Assembly (NCBI RefSeq): GCF_002807685.1
Contig: NZ_PEAX01000004.1
Coordinates: forward strand, 62,001 to 126,000
Origin: Neoalteromonas flava
GTDB taxonomy: Bacteria; Pseudomonadota; Gammaproteobacteria; Enterobacterales; Alteromonadaceae
DNA length: 64,000 nucleotides
Reading direction: 5' to 3'
In this document: positions 29,929 through 39,736 of the stretch, in pieces
How the letters are laid out: each line of letters begins with the position of its first letter
Position numbering within the stretch: the stretch's first letter is position 1
Notes under the pieces: generated by a model
The model's database searches: none
What the model saw: only the letters and a program-made list of their open reading frames with translations
What the model was told of the DNA's origin: nothing
Program-made: the position numbers and the translations under genes

Positions 29929-30783
29929 ATGAAAGCGAAAATTTTTGCCTATTGGCAGCTCATGCGGGCAGATAAGCCCATCGGTATTTACCTATTGCTT
30001 TGGCCTACCTTTTGGTCGGTACTCATTGCTGCGCAAGGCAAGCCCACTTGGCCTATTGTCGTGATTTTCACTCTTGGCGTTGTCCTTATGCGCTCAGCAG
30101 GATGCGTCATTAATGATATTGCCGATCGGCACGTGGATGGCAGCGTGAAGCGCACAGCTCAACGGCCACTCCCGAGTGGCCAAGTGACTTTACGAGAAGC
30201 TCAATGGCTGTTTGTGGCGTTGGTACTGCTGGCATTTATATTGGTGCTACAACTCAATACTCAAACCATACTGTTATCAGTCGTTGGCCTCGTACTCGCT
30301 TCTGCTTACCCCTTTATGAAACGTTATACCCACTTGCCGCAAGTGGTGTTGGGAGCTGCGTTTAGTTGGTCGATCCCCATGGCAGCAATGGCGATCCTTG
30401 AAGACCTCCCGCCGTGGGTGTGGGTTCTCTACATGGCTAATCTATTGTGGACGGTGGCCTATGATACTGAATACGCCATGGTTGACCGCGATGATGATTT
30501 ACACATTGGAGTGAAATCAACCGCGATATTGTTCGGTCTATATGATCGAGCGATTATTGCCTTGTTGCAGATTGTCAGCTTACTGCTTTTGATAGGGGTT
30601 GGATTGAGTCTTTCGATGACTTGGCCGTTTTACTTTTCTCTTACCATAGCTGCGGGTTTGTTTGCTGCCCAGCAATTCATGATCCGTCATCGTGAGCGCG
30701 ACGCATGTTTTCGTGCGTTTTTACACAATCATTGGGTGGGCATGGTGATTACTTTAGGAGTCGCTCTACACTATTGGCTATGA
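29929..30783 (+). CDS. ubiA: 4-hydroxybenzoate octaprenyltransferase
   Basis: UbiA attaches the polyprenyl chain to 4-hydroxybenzoate in the membrane. The 284-residue multi-helix protein has both aspartate-rich motifs: NDIADRHVD followed by [10 protein letters not shown], and [12 protein letters not shown]. It forms the ubiC-ubiA operon, and the chemoreceptor gene starts 21 bp after it. Confidence 0.96.
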   Translation: MKAKIFAYWQLMRADKPIGIYLLLWPTFWSVLIAAQGKPTWPIVVIFTLGVVLMRSAGCVINDIADRHVDGSVKRTAQRPLPSGQVTLREAQWLFVALVLLAFILVLQLNTQTILLSVVGLVLASAYPFMKRYTHLPQVVLGAAFSWSIPMAAMAILEDLPPWVWVLYMANLLWTVAYDTEYAMVDRDDDLHIGVKSTAILFGLYDRAIIALLQIVSLLLLIGVGLSLSMTWPFYFSLTIAAGLFAAQQFMIRHRERDACFRAFLHNHWVGMVITLGVALHYWL

Positions 30784-30804
30784 CTTAACTGACAGGTATT
30801 CACT

Positions 30805-32745
30805 ATGGTTAGACTGATGCACCATCTAAGTAAACCCGCGCAAGGGCTGATGTCTAGCTTAAATTTCTCCAGTAAGTTTGTATTGGTAAGCGTTATTTTT
30901 CTGCTGCCTTTGGTGTTAAGCCTGGTGCTACTACAAGCCGAGTACTCGGAGCGCATATCCTCGAGTGAAACTGAAAAAGAAGGTGTACGTTTACTCGAGC
31001 AAATCGTAACTGAACAGCAATCCCTTGCAAGCGCAATCATGCGGGGCCAAAGCCACACCACATCTTTGCAGTTGTCATTAGGGAACTTGTCTGAGCGACG
31101 TGCTGAAGCCATTGCCAAAGCGCTTGAGTCATACAGTGCAAATGAAGGGGTTTCTTTCGTAAGGTTAAACCAACTGATCCAGACGGTCGCAGACCGAACT
31201 AATTTGGAGTTAGACCCTGCCCTTGCCAGCCGTTATCTGGTCACAGCTATCGTAAATAATGTTCCTGCGTTACAAGAGCAATTAGTATCCGTTGCAAGTA
31301 CTGCCAAAAACGTATTGGATGAAGGCAGCTTCACCCCAGACACCTACATTGCACTTTCGAATGCAAATCAAAAGCTGCCGCTGTTGATTGACCACTTAAG
31401 TCGTTCTGTCACAGTGGCTTTGGAAGAAGATGCAAAAGCAGAAAAGGCGTTACTTTCATCATGGCGTTCGTTAGAGCAAACGTTGCGAGAGTATAACCAG
31501 CTAATCAGCCAGCAAATTCTTGAGCCTGACAGTATCCAAATGTCGTCGCAACAATTACTTCGCTTAAGTCTGCAAACCAGTGATGCTTTAGTCGACTTTT
31601 TGCGTCAAAGTTTACCGACTCTTGCATTGATGCTGGAGCTACGTATCGACGATAAAAATTTCAAAAATCGATTAGTCATAGCGGTTGCCGTCGTGGCTGT
31701 CTTGCTCGCGGTTTTTTTGTTTATCGGTATGTATGTATCGGTAACAGACACCGTGTCACGAGTAGTGAGTGCGGTACACAGTATTGCGGGTGGAGATTTA
31801 TCGACGCGAGTCAAAGTGTCTACCAAGGATGAGATGCGCGCTATTGCAGAAGATCTAAACTCCATGACTGCGGGTCTAGAACAATTAGTTGCGCGACTCA
31901 GCGATGCTGCTAGTACCTTGAGTCATTCCGCTGAAAATCTGCAAACTGTAACGGCACAGACAATCACTGGTGTGCATCAACAACAGGCAGGTACCGCACA
32001 AATAGCTAAATCTATGGCGGAGCTGACTGATGTTGCTACCCGAGTTGATCAGAACTCAGAGACTGCATCAGAATCTACGGTTTCAGCGAAACAGCAAGTC
32101 AGTGAGAGTTTGCAGTTATTGTCGCAATTGCAAACGGTCATGACCCAAATGCAAGCAGAATCAGCGCGTTCTCAATCCGCCCTCAATCGCTTAGTTGAAG
32201 ATAGTAAAGACATTGGCCAAGTATCTAGCGCTATCAATGAGATTGCCGAGCAAACTAATTTGTTGGCCTTGAATGCTGCCATTGAGGCTGCGCGCGCCGG
32301 AGAGCAAGGGAGAGGCTTTGCCGTCGTTGCAGATGAAGTGCGTACGCTAGCGCAGCGAACTCAGGCGCAAACCAATCAAATCCACGATATTATCAGCCGT
32401 TTACAAGAGGCCACCAGCGAGACGCATGCGAGCATGGAGCAAAGTCGCGAGCAGATGAATTTGAGTGTTAATGAAGCAACGGTTGTAGGTGAGTCTTTGG
32501 ATAGGATCAGTCAAATGATTGAGTCTATCAATCAGATGAATACCGAAATTTCAGCATCAGCCTCACAGCAACGCAGTGTAACTCACGCAGTCGCCGAGCA
32601 AGTGGATGGCATTGCTGCTATCAGCAAAGACGCGAAGCACGGAGCAGATAGCACTGAGCAATCAGCAAAGCAACTTTTACGTGTGGTTGCGATCTTAGAG
32701 CAAGAGTTGGCAAGTTTACAAAAGGGGCATCACTCTGCCCCTTAG
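30805..32745 (+). CDS. Methyl-accepting chemotaxis protein
   Basis: The 646-residue receptor has TM1 (about 22-42), a mostly helical periplasmic sensor (45-288), TM2 (about 290-312), HAMP (315-367) and a signalling domain with the highly conserved hairpin tip [35 protein letters not shown]. The ligand is unknown. It lacks the C-terminal NWETF-type pentapeptide for CheR binding and ends KGHHSAP. Position right after ubiA suggests transcription with the ubiquinone genes, which is unusual. Confidence 0.94.
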   Translation: MVRLMHHLSKPAQGLMSSLNFSSKFVLVSVIFLLPLVLSLVLLQAEYSERISSSETEKEGVRLLEQIVTEQQSLASAIMRGQSHTTSLQLSLGNLSERRAEAIAKALESYSANEGVSFVRLNQLIQTVADRTNLELDPALASRYLVTAIVNNVPALQEQLVSVASTAKNVLDEGSFTPDTYIALSNANQKLPLLIDHLSRSVTVALEEDAKAEKALLSSWRSLEQTLREYNQLISQQILEPDSIQMSSQQLLRLSLQTSDALVDFLRQSLPTLALMLELRIDDKNFKNRLVIAVAVVAVLLAVFLFIGMYVSVTDTVSRVVSAVHSIAGGDLSTRVKVSTKDEMRAIAEDLNSMTAGLEQLVARLSDAASTLSHSAENLQTVTAQTITGVHQQQAGTAQIAKSMAELTDVATRVDQNSETASESTVSAKQQVSESLQLLSQLQTVMTQMQAESARSQSALNRLVEDSKDIGQVSSAINEIAEQTNLLALNAAIEAARAGEQGRGFAVVADEVRTLAQRTQAQTNQIHDIISRLQEATSETHASMEQSREQMNLSVNEATVVGESLDRISQMIESINQMNTEISASASQQRSVTHAVAEQVDGIAAISKDAKHGADSTEQSAKQLLRVVAILEQELASLQKGHHSAP

Positions 32746-32759
32746 ACTATGCTTAGTCT
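32722..32759 (+). terminator. Tandem hairpins after the chemoreceptor gene
   Basis: AAGGGGCA-TCACTC-TGCCCCTT overlaps the stop codon, and AGACTA-TGCT-TAGTCT follows directly. Neither is followed by a strong T-tract (only CTT), so termination is likely but not textbook. The second hairpin overlaps the end of the convergent ubiK. Confidence 0.55.
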
Positions 32760-33004
32760 TGCAGTTTTAATGCTTCAAGCGCAGCAACGCGTGCTTCCAA
32801 CGCTTCCAGCTTTTCACGCGTGCGGATTAAAACCTGAGTTTGTACATCAAATTCTTCGCGCGTCACAAGATCTAGTTTAGACAGTTGACTCTGCAGCACC
32901 TGTTTTATCCGCGCTTCGGCACCTTCTGCCATGCTTTTCACGCCAGGTGGGACTGCGTCTGAGATTTGTTTGGCAATATCTTCAAGTTTTTTGGGGTCCA
33001 GCAT
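32753..33004 (-). CDS. ubiK: Ubiquinone biosynthesis accessory factor UbiK (BMFP/YqiC)
   Basis: The 83-residue protein has DPKKLEDIAKQISDAVPPGVKSM and a C-terminal coiled coil (LVTREEFDVQTQVLIRTREKLEALEARVAAL), the BMFP/YqiC fold. UbiK works with UbiJ in the ubiquinone synthesis metabolon in the cytosol and also binds membranes. It is near ubiC-ubiA but on the opposite strand. Confidence 0.94.
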   Translation of the reverse strand: MLDPKKLEDIAKQISDAVPPGVKSMAEGAEARIKQVLQSQLSKLDLVTREEFDVQTQVLIRTREKLEALEARVAALEALKLQD

Positions 33005-33140
33005 GGTTATGTCTCTGCTTTATCTTTATTGACGTTAGTTTAAGTGACTGACATAAGGATGCAACGATAGAGTTCTACCCAAAGGATAAATTCATGTAAA
33101 ATGCCTGCCCTTTTGGCGAATAAGCGACGCGCTACCGCAC

Positions 33141-35153
33141 ATGCAACTAAACCCTGCTCAACAGTCTGCTGTGACCTATATTTCAGGCCCTTGCTTGGTG
33201 CTAGCCGGTGCGGGTAGTGGTAAAACGCGAGTTATCACAAATAAAATAGCGCACTTAGTTCGCGAGTGTGAAATGCCTGCGCGGCACATAGCTGCAGTTA
33301 CATTTACCAACAAAGCGGCGCGTGAGATGAAAGAGCGTGTAGCTCAAACGTTGGGCAAAAAGGAAGCACGCGGACTGATGGTGTCGACCTTTCACACGTT
33401 AGGATTAACCATCATCAAGAAGCATGTGTCGCAATTGGGGCTTAAAGCAGGCTTTTCGCTGTTTGATGATAAAGACAGCATTGCGCTGTTAAAAGACCTA
33501 ACCGAAGCTGAGTTTGACGGCGATAAAGACCAGCTGAAATTGCTGCAAAGTTGCATTAGTAACTGGAAAAACGATTTGTTACTTCCCGAAGCGTTAAGTG
33601 CTCGGGCGAGTTCGCCAGCAGAAAAGCAATTTGCCGCTTACTACCAGCAATATCAAAATCACTTGCGCGCCTACAACGCGTTAGATTTTGATGATCTGAT
33701 TTTGCTCCCCACCCTACTGTTGCGTAGCAATGCAGAGGTGCGGCAGAAATGGCAAATCCGCATCCGTTATTTATTAGTAGACGAATACCAAGACACCAAC
33801 ACCAGCCAATATGAATTAGTCCGGTTATTAGTCGGCGATAGAGCACGGTTTACGGTGGTTGGCGACGACGACCAGTCGATTTATTCTTGGCGTGGTGCGC
33901 GGCCACAGAACTTGGTGTTGTTACAAGAGCATTTTCCTAACCTCAAGGTTATCAAGCTAGAGCAAAACTACCGGTCTTCAGGGCGCATCCTGCACAGCGC
34001 TAACATCTTGATCCAAAATAATCCCCATGTGTTTGAGAAGAAACTGTATTCAGAGCTAGGTTATGGTGAACCACTGCGCATTATCATCGCCAAGAATGAA
34101 GAGCATGAGGCTGAGCGGGTGGTTGCCGAATTGATGGCGCATAAATTCATGCAGGCTACTGAGTACAAAGACTACGCCATCTTATATCGCGGCAATCATC
34201 AATCAAGGGTGTTTGAAAAGCTACTGATGAGTAACCGGATCCCCTATAAAATAAGTGGTGGCATGTCGTTTTTTGGACGCGCAGAAATCAAAGACATGAT
34301 GGCGTATCTGCGTTTGCTAGTAAATGTTGATGATGACAACGCATTTTTACGGATCGTAAATTTGCCAACACGCGGGATTGGTAGAGCCACACTCGAAAAA
34401 GTGGGAAACCTTGCTAATCAGCATCATATTTCATTGTTCGCTGCTTGCTGTCATCCAGATTTATCACAGCATATCAGTGGTGCCAGTTTGAACGCTGTTG
34501 AACGCTTCTCGCGATGGATGGTAGAGCTTGCAGACAATGCAACACGAGGTGACACAGTCGCCACAATCGGCGAAATGATCAAATCTATGGGCTATGAAGA
34601 ATGGCTGTACGAGCACAGCGTTAGTCCTAAAGCTGCAGAAATGGCAATGGCCAATATCAGTACTCTGTATAAATGGTTGAAAGACATGCTCAACGGCTCT
34701 GAGTTGGAGCCGCCAATGACCTTACAGGAAGCCGTGAATCGATTTATCCTGCGCGACATGATGGAACGTGGTGAAGAGGAAGGCGATGCCGATCAGGTTC
34801 AGTTAATGACCCTGCATGCGTCAAAAGGGTTGGAATTTCCGCATGTATTTATGGTGGGTATGGAAGAAGGATTGTTGCCCCATCAAAGTAGTATTGATGA
34901 AGACAATATTGAGGAAGAGCGACGTCTTGCCTATGTGGGGATCACTCGAGCGCAACAAACGTTGGTCTTCAGCATCGCTCGTGAGCGTCGTCAATTTGGC
35001 GAGGTCATAAACCCCGACCCCAGCCGTTTCTTATACGAGCTACCTCAAGATGATTTAGATTGGGAGTTCAAGAAGAAGCAGAAAACGGCAGAAGAGCGCC
35101 AGAAAGAAGGCGAGGCCAGTATTGCTAATTTACGCAATTTATTAAATAAGTGA
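33141..35153 (+). CDS. rep: ATP-dependent DNA helicase Rep
   Basis: A UvrD/Rep-type SF1A 3'-5' helicase of 670 aa. Motifs in order: [23 protein letters not shown] (Q motif and Walker A), [24 protein letters not shown] (Walker B), [39 protein letters not shown] and [11 protein letters not shown]. Length and order fit Rep, which clears proteins ahead of the replisome. The gene ends 5 bp before the convergent GGDEF gene end. Confidence 0.95.
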   Translation: MQLNPAQQSAVTYISGPCLVLAGAGSGKTRVITNKIAHLVRECEMPARHIAAVTFTNKAAREMKERVAQTLGKKEARGLMVSTFHTLGLTIIKKHVSQLGLKAGFSLFDDKDSIALLKDLTEAEFDGDKDQLKLLQSCISNWKNDLLLPEALSARASSPAEKQFAAYYQQYQNHLRAYNALDFDDLILLPTLLLRSNAEVRQKWQIRIRYLLVDEYQDTNTSQYELVRLLVGDRARFTVVGDDDQSIYSWRGARPQNLVLLQEHFPNLKVIKLEQNYRSSGRILHSANILIQNNPHVFEKKLYSELGYGEPLRIIIAKNEEHEAERVVAELMAHKFMQATEYKDYAILYRGNHQSRVFEKLLMSNRIPYKISGGMSFFGRAEIKDMMAYLRLLVNVDDDNAFLRIVNLPTRGIGRATLEKVGNLANQHHISLFAACCHPDLSQHISGASLNAVERFSRWMVELADNATRGDTVATIGEMIKSMGYEEWLYEHSVSPKAAEMAMANISTLYKWLKDMLNGSELEPPMTLQEAVNRFILRDMMERGEEEGDADQVQLMTLHASKGLEFPHVFMVGMEEGLLPHQSSIDEDNIEEERRLAYVGITRAQQTLVFSIARERRQFGEVINPDPSRFLYELPQDDLDWEFKKKQKTAEERQKEGEASIANLRNLLNK

Positions 35154-35158
35154 ATATA

Positions 35159-37753
35159 TTAGGCGTCTTGCAATAGCATGGTTGGAGCTAATAGCTTTCC
35201 TTGCCCATACACGCAACCTAGCTCATGCAATACGTCTAACTGCCCCTGGTTATCAATCCCATCAGCAATTACATGGAAACGCAGATGTTCACTGATCAGC
35301 ATGATTGACTGAATGAGTTTCTGATTGCGTTGTGAACGAGTTAATGAGCGGACAAAGCGATGATCCACTTTGATGTAATCAAATGGATAGGAAAACAAAT
35401 AGCTCAACGACGCTAACCCGCTACCAAAATTGTCGAGCACTAACGAAATTCCGGCGCGACGTAGCTTTTTAATTGCCGGTAATATAAATTGCGAGCGACG
35501 ATTCAAATCATTTTCGTCAAATTCAAACACCAATTTTTTCGGTGAAATGCCGGCTTGTTTGATCTGCTCTAAAATGCGATTGACCAGGTTGCCTTGTACA
35601 ACGTGATTGATCGACATATTAATGGCGATTTTAGAGTCTTTGTCTTTACCTTCTTGTGTTTCCCAATGTTTTATCTTTGCGCACGCGTATTTCAGCATAT
35701 AGTTGTCGAGTTCAAGGGTGAGGCCTGATTGCTCTGCTATCTGCCAAAATTGTTCGCGCTTTACTTTACCCAGCGTCGGATGCTCCCAGCGTACGTAACA
35801 TTCATAATACACCGGCTCACCATCAGCTAAGGAAACCGTGGGCTGGATAAAGCACTGAAATTCAGCATCACGCAACGCTCGGCGAAATTCATTCTCTAGC
35901 TCAAGCTCTTCCAACAAGCGCTCGCGCATACTTTTATCGAAGGTAATGAAACGTCCGCGCCCTTGCTGCTTGGCTTGATACATCGCGGCGTCTGCATCAC
36001 GTAGCACTTCTTCCGCTTTCTGGTAGGTAATATCTAAGTGAGCTATACCAATACTTGCACCGGAATACATCTCCTTTCCTTCCAGCACGAAGGGTTCAGC
36101 TATCGAGTCAATGACTCTCCCAGCAACTTCCTCAACGTCATGAATATCATCGAAATTATCAAGCAGGATAACAAACTCGTCGCCACCCAAGCGGGCTAGA
36201 AGGTCATGGCCACGAATGCAAGTGTTGATGCGTCTGGCGACTTCAATCAGAAATTGGTCACCCGCATGATGACCCAACGTATCGTTAATCACTTTAAAGC
36301 GGTCCAAATCAATAAACAACACCGCAAAATTGTTTTCCGGATGGCGTTTTTTGTTCGCAACCGCTAGCTCTAAACGACTATTAAACATGGTGCGATTAGG
36401 TAAGTCGGTTAAGCCATCGTGATGTGCATCGTGGATCAAACGCAGCTCGATCTCTTTCCGCTGTTCGATTTGGTTTTTAAGGATTTCATTGGCACGATTC
36501 AGCTCTTTGGTACGCGCTTCAACCCGTTCACTTAGCTTTAATGTGTATTGCTGGATTGCTTCAGATTGCCTTTTACGCTCCATTGCCACTGCAATATGAT
36601 GCGAGACATAGCGCAGTAGTTCGAGGTCTTTACTGGTGTATTTATTTTGCTTGCCATAGGTTTGTACTGCGATAACGCCAGAAATCTCACCATCAACCAC
36701 CAACGGCGAACCCAGCCATGAGTTAGAGCTGGTCAGCATGTTTTGCGCAACGCTGACATCCAATTCGCCGCTTTCAACCAACTGCACAACCCGTGATGGA
36801 TTGATCATTTCGGCTTGCCCACTGCGCAAGACAAACTCGGTTAATCCGTAGCCCAAGGGGCGTTTTTCGGGAGCATTGTCTTTTTCATCGCTGAAATAGG
36901 GAAAATTTAGGTGCTCTTTTTCTTCATCCAAGATTGCAACATAACAGTTTGGTGCGCTAATCAAGCGCGAAACAATACTGTGCAATTGGGAATAGAATGA
37001 TTGCATATCATCGTCTAAATTCGCAGCAACCTCGGATATCTCAAACAAGGCTTGCTGCAATGACTCAACTTTCTGCCGCTCCAGTATTTCCTCTTGCAGG
37101 TCATCGTTGATTTGGCGTAACTGTTTGGTCCGTTCACGGATCGTGCGCTCGGTCATTTCTCGACTTTTTACACGGTCTACTGTGGTAACAATGTGTTGCG
37201 ATACGAAGAGTAGAACTTCTAAATCATCATTCGAGTAGCGCAGGCTATCGTCATAGGTTTGCACCACCATGGCACCAATTACCTGAGAGCCGCGTTTCAG
37301 TGGCACGCCGATAAAATCTGACGGCACCGAGCCCATGATTTTAATGCCCTTGGCGCCTAATACTTCTTCGGCGTTTTCCTTGCCAAATACGACATGTTCG
37401 CCACTGCGTAATATGTGACCGGTGATCCCATCCATCAATTGTTCTGCGGGGATCTGCTTTACCGTTTGCTCGTCAAACTCATCCACAAAATAAACGAAGT
37501 CGATAATTTTTTCTTCGCGTTCATAAAAAGCCACGAAGAAGTTATCGGCGTTCATAAAATCGCCAACAATGTCATGGATTGAGCGATAAAGGTTTTGTAA
37601 GTCACTGACCGAACTGGAAAGTTCTGAGATATCAAACAATGCTTTTTGTACGCGCTCTGCGCGTTTGTATTGCTCGGTCAACTGCTGCAGTTGAGGAATG
37701 AGTTCGCGTAACTCTTCTTCTGACAGGTCGCTTTTTGATAGATCAGCTGTCAT
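35159..37753 (-). CDS. GAF-GAF-GGDEF-EAL protein with degenerate EAL
   Basis: The 864-residue cytosolic protein has two GAF domains (about 30-190 and 225-390), each introduced by ALFDISE/ALFEISE segments, a coiled linker, GGDEF (about 425-590) and EAL-like (about 600-860). GGDEF is intact (LARLGGDEFVIL) and RGHD provides an inhibitory site. The EAL domain is altered: ECY in place of EAL, LDNFGSG in place of DDFGTG, ADGID in place of AEGVE, so phosphodiesterase activity is unlikely. Inferred role: ligand-controlled diguanylate cyclase with a c-di-GMP-binding or protein-binding tail. Confidence 0.92.
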   Translation of the reverse strand: MTADLSKSDLSEEELRELIPQLQQLTEQYKRAERVQKALFDISELSSSVSDLQNLYRSIHDIVGDFMNADNFFVAFYEREEKIIDFVYFVDEFDEQTVKQIPAEQLMDGITGHILRSGEHVVFGKENAEEVLGAKGIKIMGSVPSDFIGVPLKRGSQVIGAMVVQTYDDSLRYSNDDLEVLLFVSQHIVTTVDRVKSREMTERTIRERTKQLRQINDDLQEEILERQKVESLQQALFEISEVAANLDDDMQSFYSQLHSIVSRLISAPNCYVAILDEEKEHLNFPYFSDEKDNAPEKRPLGYGLTEFVLRSGQAEMINPSRVVQLVESGELDVSVAQNMLTSSNSWLGSPLVVDGEISGVIAVQTYGKQNKYTSKDLELLRYVSHHIAVAMERKRQSEAIQQYTLKLSERVEARTKELNRANEILKNQIEQRKEIELRLIHDAHHDGLTDLPNRTMFNSRLELAVANKKRHPENNFAVLFIDLDRFKVINDTLGHHAGDQFLIEVARRINTCIRGHDLLARLGGDEFVILLDNFDDIHDVEEVAGRVIDSIAEPFVLEGKEMYSGASIGIAHLDITYQKAEEVLRDADAAMYQAKQQGRGRFITFDKSMRERLLEELELENEFRRALRDAEFQCFIQPTVSLADGEPVYYECYVRWEHPTLGKVKREQFWQIAEQSGLTLELDNYMLKYACAKIKHWETQEGKDKDSKIAINMSINHVVQGNLVNRILEQIKQAGISPKKLVFEFDENDLNRRSQFILPAIKKLRRAGISLVLDNFGSGLASLSYLFSYPFDYIKVDHRFVRSLTRSQRNQKLIQSIMLISEHLRFHVIADGIDNQGQLDVLHELGCVYGQGKLLAPTMLLQDA

Positions 37754-37790
37754 TCTCTCTCTCGTGCAACGTTGAGTAGGATGGCAAGTG

Positions 37791-37810
37791 TGGCCGCCTA
37801 GAGGCGGCCA
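37791..37810 (-). terminator. GC-rich hairpin between cytochrome c5 and GAF-GGDEF genes
   Basis: TGGCCGCC-TAGA-GGCGGCCA is a perfect 8-bp stem with a 4-nt loop just after the cytochrome gene. In the direction of transcription no T-tract follows, so it may be a terminator, an attenuator or an mRNA-stabilising end. Confidence 0.55.
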
Positions 37811-37817
37811 AAATAGA

Positions 37818-38219
37818 CTAGATGCCTTCGATCATGTAGTCGATTGCAGCTTTAATATCGTCGTTAGAGCAGTCACCACAGGTTCCCATTGGCGGCATAG
37901 CATTGATACCGTTAATAGCGTTTTCCCAAACCGTGTCATAACCCTTTTCATCCAATCGCGGTTGCCAGTCAGCAGCAACTTGCAGTTTAGGGGCTCCTAA
38001 CACACCAGAACCGTGACAAGCAACGCATGCTTGATTGTAAATATCTTGACCCGAACGGGGGCCTGCCGCAGCTGCTCCCGCAGCCTCTGCACCTGCTACA
38101 TGGACAGAACCATAAGGCTTGATGCGCTCAGCAATTTCTTCGTCTTTCATTTCCTGAGCATTGAGTGTTAGCGCACTGAACAATAATGCTGACAAACCTA
38201 CTAAAACTTTTACTTTCAC
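37818..38219 (-). CDS. Cytochrome c5-type monohaem cytochrome
   Basis: A signal peptide (GTG start, GGAG six bases upstream) precedes an Ala/Gly-rich linker and one class I cytochrome domain: CVACH haem site near residue 75, then the GAPKL and INAMPPMGTCGDCSND region with the axial methionine and the extra cysteine pair of c5-type proteins. It should be a periplasmic electron carrier. At 133 aa it has normal length. Confidence 0.93.
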   Translation of the reverse strand: MKVKVLVGLSALLFSALTLNAQEMKDEEIAERIKPYGSVHVAGAEAAGAAAAGPRSGQDIYNQACVACHGSGVLGAPKLQVAADWQPRLDEKGYDTVWENAINGINAMPPMGTCGDCSNDDIKAAIDYMIEGI

Positions 38220-38406
38220 AACAGACTCCAGCCGTTCGTTAATTTCGCGATTTATTGCGTCAAAGCAGTTTCAAAAAACCTATTGTCACAATTTTGCAGA
38301 CTCCCGATTATAGCGGTAATTTCAATCGGGACAACCGTTAACATTGATGATATTACGCAAACGTCTGTATTTCGGTTTTAATCGTACTTTCAGAGTGATA
38401 AACCGG

Positions 38407-38435
38407 TTGAAGCATTAATATTTGCAACGTATTAT
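38407..38435 (+). promoter_or_regulatory. Promoter of tRNA-Arg
   Basis: TTGAAG and TATTAT are spaced by 17 bp, followed by a GC-rich discriminator (TGGCGCC), as in stringently controlled stable RNA promoters. The tRNA begins 31 bp after the -10. Confidence 0.82.
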
Positions 38436-38466
38436 TGGCGCCTCTTCACGCCAGGCCGTGTAAAGA

Positions 38467-38543
38467 GCACCCGTAGCTCAGCTGGATAGAGCGTTGCCCT
38501 CCGGAGGCAAAGGTCATAGGTTCGAATCCTATCGGGTGCGCCA
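38467..38543 (+). tRNA. tRNA-Arg, anticodon CCG
   Basis: 77 nt including encoded CCA. The acceptor arm pairs GCACCCG with CGGGTGC; the anticodon stem TTGCC/GGCAA closes a 7-nt loop CTCCGGA, giving anticodon CCG (codon CGG); the T arm carries GGTTCGAATCC. All parts are canonical. Confidence 0.97.
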
Positions 38544-38545
38544 TA
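38525..38545 (+). repeat. Direct repeat copy 1 (3' end of tRNA-Arg)
   Basis: The last 19 bases of the tRNA plus two following bases recur exactly at 38683-38703. The offset between copies is 158 bp. Confidence 0.95.
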
Positions 38546-38550
38546 TAAAC

Positions 38551-38574
38551 AAACCAGCTTTTGCTGGTTTTTTT
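38551..38574 (+). terminator. Rho-independent terminator after tRNA-Arg
   Basis: AAACCAGC-TTTT-GCTGGTTT makes a perfect 8-bp stem followed by further T residues. It is between the tRNA and the duplicated 3' fragment, so the fragment is normally not in the main transcript unless termination leaks. Confidence 0.92.
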
Positions 38575-38588
38575 GTATATTGTATCCC

Positions 38589-38682
38589 GTGGATGAGAGT
38601 CTGGTTCGACAAATTTGTCGGGAGCAAATTTGAACATCGCGTAGCGATGGCCTGCTAGGGCGAAGGGCAGGATGCCCGGAGT
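38589..38682 (+). other. Hairpin-rich spacer between tRNA 3' repeats
   Basis: The spacer holds several dyads in a row: GACAAATTTGTC (12-bp perfect palindrome), AAATTT arms flanked by GTTC and GAAC, CATCGC-GTA-GCGATG, CCTGC/GCAGG and GGGC-AGGAT-GCCC. No reading frame of interest is present. It looks like a structured RNA or a small repetitive element rather than coding DNA. The layout recalls the tyrT repeats of E. coli, in which each unit includes the tRNA 3' end. Confidence 0.6.
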
Positions 38683-38703
38683 AATCCTATCGGGTGCGCC
38701 ATA
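38683..38703 (+). repeat. Direct repeat copy 2 (duplicated 3' end of tRNA-Arg)
   Basis: An exact 21-bp match to 38525-38545 (19 tRNA bases with CCA plus TA) without the rest of the tRNA. It lies 5 bp before the end of the frameshifted membrane-protein gene. Confidence 0.95.
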
Positions 38704-38708
38704 CCTAC

Positions 38709-39435
38709 CTACAGAGCAGATGAAGAGTCGCGTTTCATCCACACCCTCTTTCGCCAATACCCATGCCCACTTAATACTACAAAGAGTAAGAAATAGCTGT
38801 AACCAGACCAGCCAATCAGATGATTGGGTAAGGTCAATGCGAGAATAAATGAAAGTAGGGCAATGAGTGAAGCCAACCACCAGGATTGAACATCCGATTG
38901 GGTAAGAAAAGTTTCAGTTTTAGTCAGCTCGCATACATCACGTTTGGCATATGCGTAAGCGTATAAGCCAACAAAGTTCAGAGCCAAGAAGAAGAAACCT
39001 GCCGCGTAAAACATAAACATAAAGCGTATGTGTTCAAATTCTTCATAGGCCATTTCGTATGGCAAGTACCCATTACTGGCCGCAGCAAAAAAATACCTGC
39101 ATCATCGCGCGCAATGGATATATGTAAACCAGCACCAAAAATACTAAGGTCGCGCTCATTATGATAGCGGGTCCGTCTTCTAATCCATAGCGTCGACACC
39201 AGTTAGCATGGCTCGCCCATATCCAAACGATAACCGCAAAGCTTGCAGCAAAGGATGGGATGAGTTTGACCGCATACACAAATTGCGCATAGTTACTCGG
39301 GACATCATCAACTGAGATGACGAGCATTGTAACCGCGAATGCAAATGCTGCAGCTACAAACGTTTCCAATCTATCCATGCTCTCACCGCGATTGCGAAAC
39401 GTTGGCTGCTTTTTCGTTCTCGTTGGCTCAGACAT
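38709..39435 (-). pseudogene. Frameshifted TMEM175/DUF1211-type potassium channel gene
   Basis: Two adjacent minus-strand frames together make one protein. The first (from ATG with GAGG six bases upstream) reads MDRLETFVAAAFAFAVTMLV, the TMEM175/DUF1211 signature helix, through the middle helices and stops just after a run of seven T (plus-strand A7 at 39090-39096). Dropping one T joins it to a second frame reading FFAAASNGYLPYEMAYEEFEHIRF and four further helices. The whole would be about 240 aa with six membrane helices. It could be a true inactivating mutation, a sequencing error in the homopolymer, or slippage on T7. Confidence 0.75.
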
Positions 39436-39736
39436 TGGGATCCTCAACGTTAAGGCGTAAGCTATTTTGTTCAGCGTAGCTGCGATCGTCAATGTGATAT
39501 CACGTCAGCAGACATAAACATATCAGTGGCTTGCATTTTTGCCTCCTTATTGGTGTTGAGGCAATCTCACACCTTGTTTTCCTTACCAATGTGTGACAAT
39601 TGTTCGAAAAAACCAGATCCGCTAGTCGCTAAAAACCGTACCAAATGTCGCAATTATTACCCCAAAAATTTTAAATTTGTGTTACTTTCTGGGGACTTGT
39701 ATTCGCCTTCATTGAATTTAGGAGCGCCGTCAAATC
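39436..39736. other. Intergenic region upstream of mrp operon
   Basis: No credible gene. The region is AT-rich and must hold the mrp promoter, but no strong -35/-10 pair stands out. Dyads seen: TCACAC (39567-39572) with GTGTGA (39591-39596), ATTGGT with ACCAAT flanking them, and CCCCA (39660-39664) with TGGGG (39690-39694) close to the mrpA start. Confidence 0.5.

Noticed and set aside
38525-38703. tRNA 3' repeats as attL/attR of a genomic island
   Set aside because: Only 158 bp separate the copies and no integrase is present, so no island lies between them; a repeat-unit or relic interpretation is preferred.
38446-38880. Minus-strand open frame reading [21 protein letters not shown]
   Set aside because: It runs through the tRNA-Arg gene and its duplicated 3' end; this kind of peptide is a well-known artefact of translating tRNA regions.
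39084-39105. Programmed frameshift in the TMEM175-like gene
   Set aside because: The T7 run could slip, but this family is not known to use recoding and no stimulatory structure is seen, so an indel or sequencing error is simpler.
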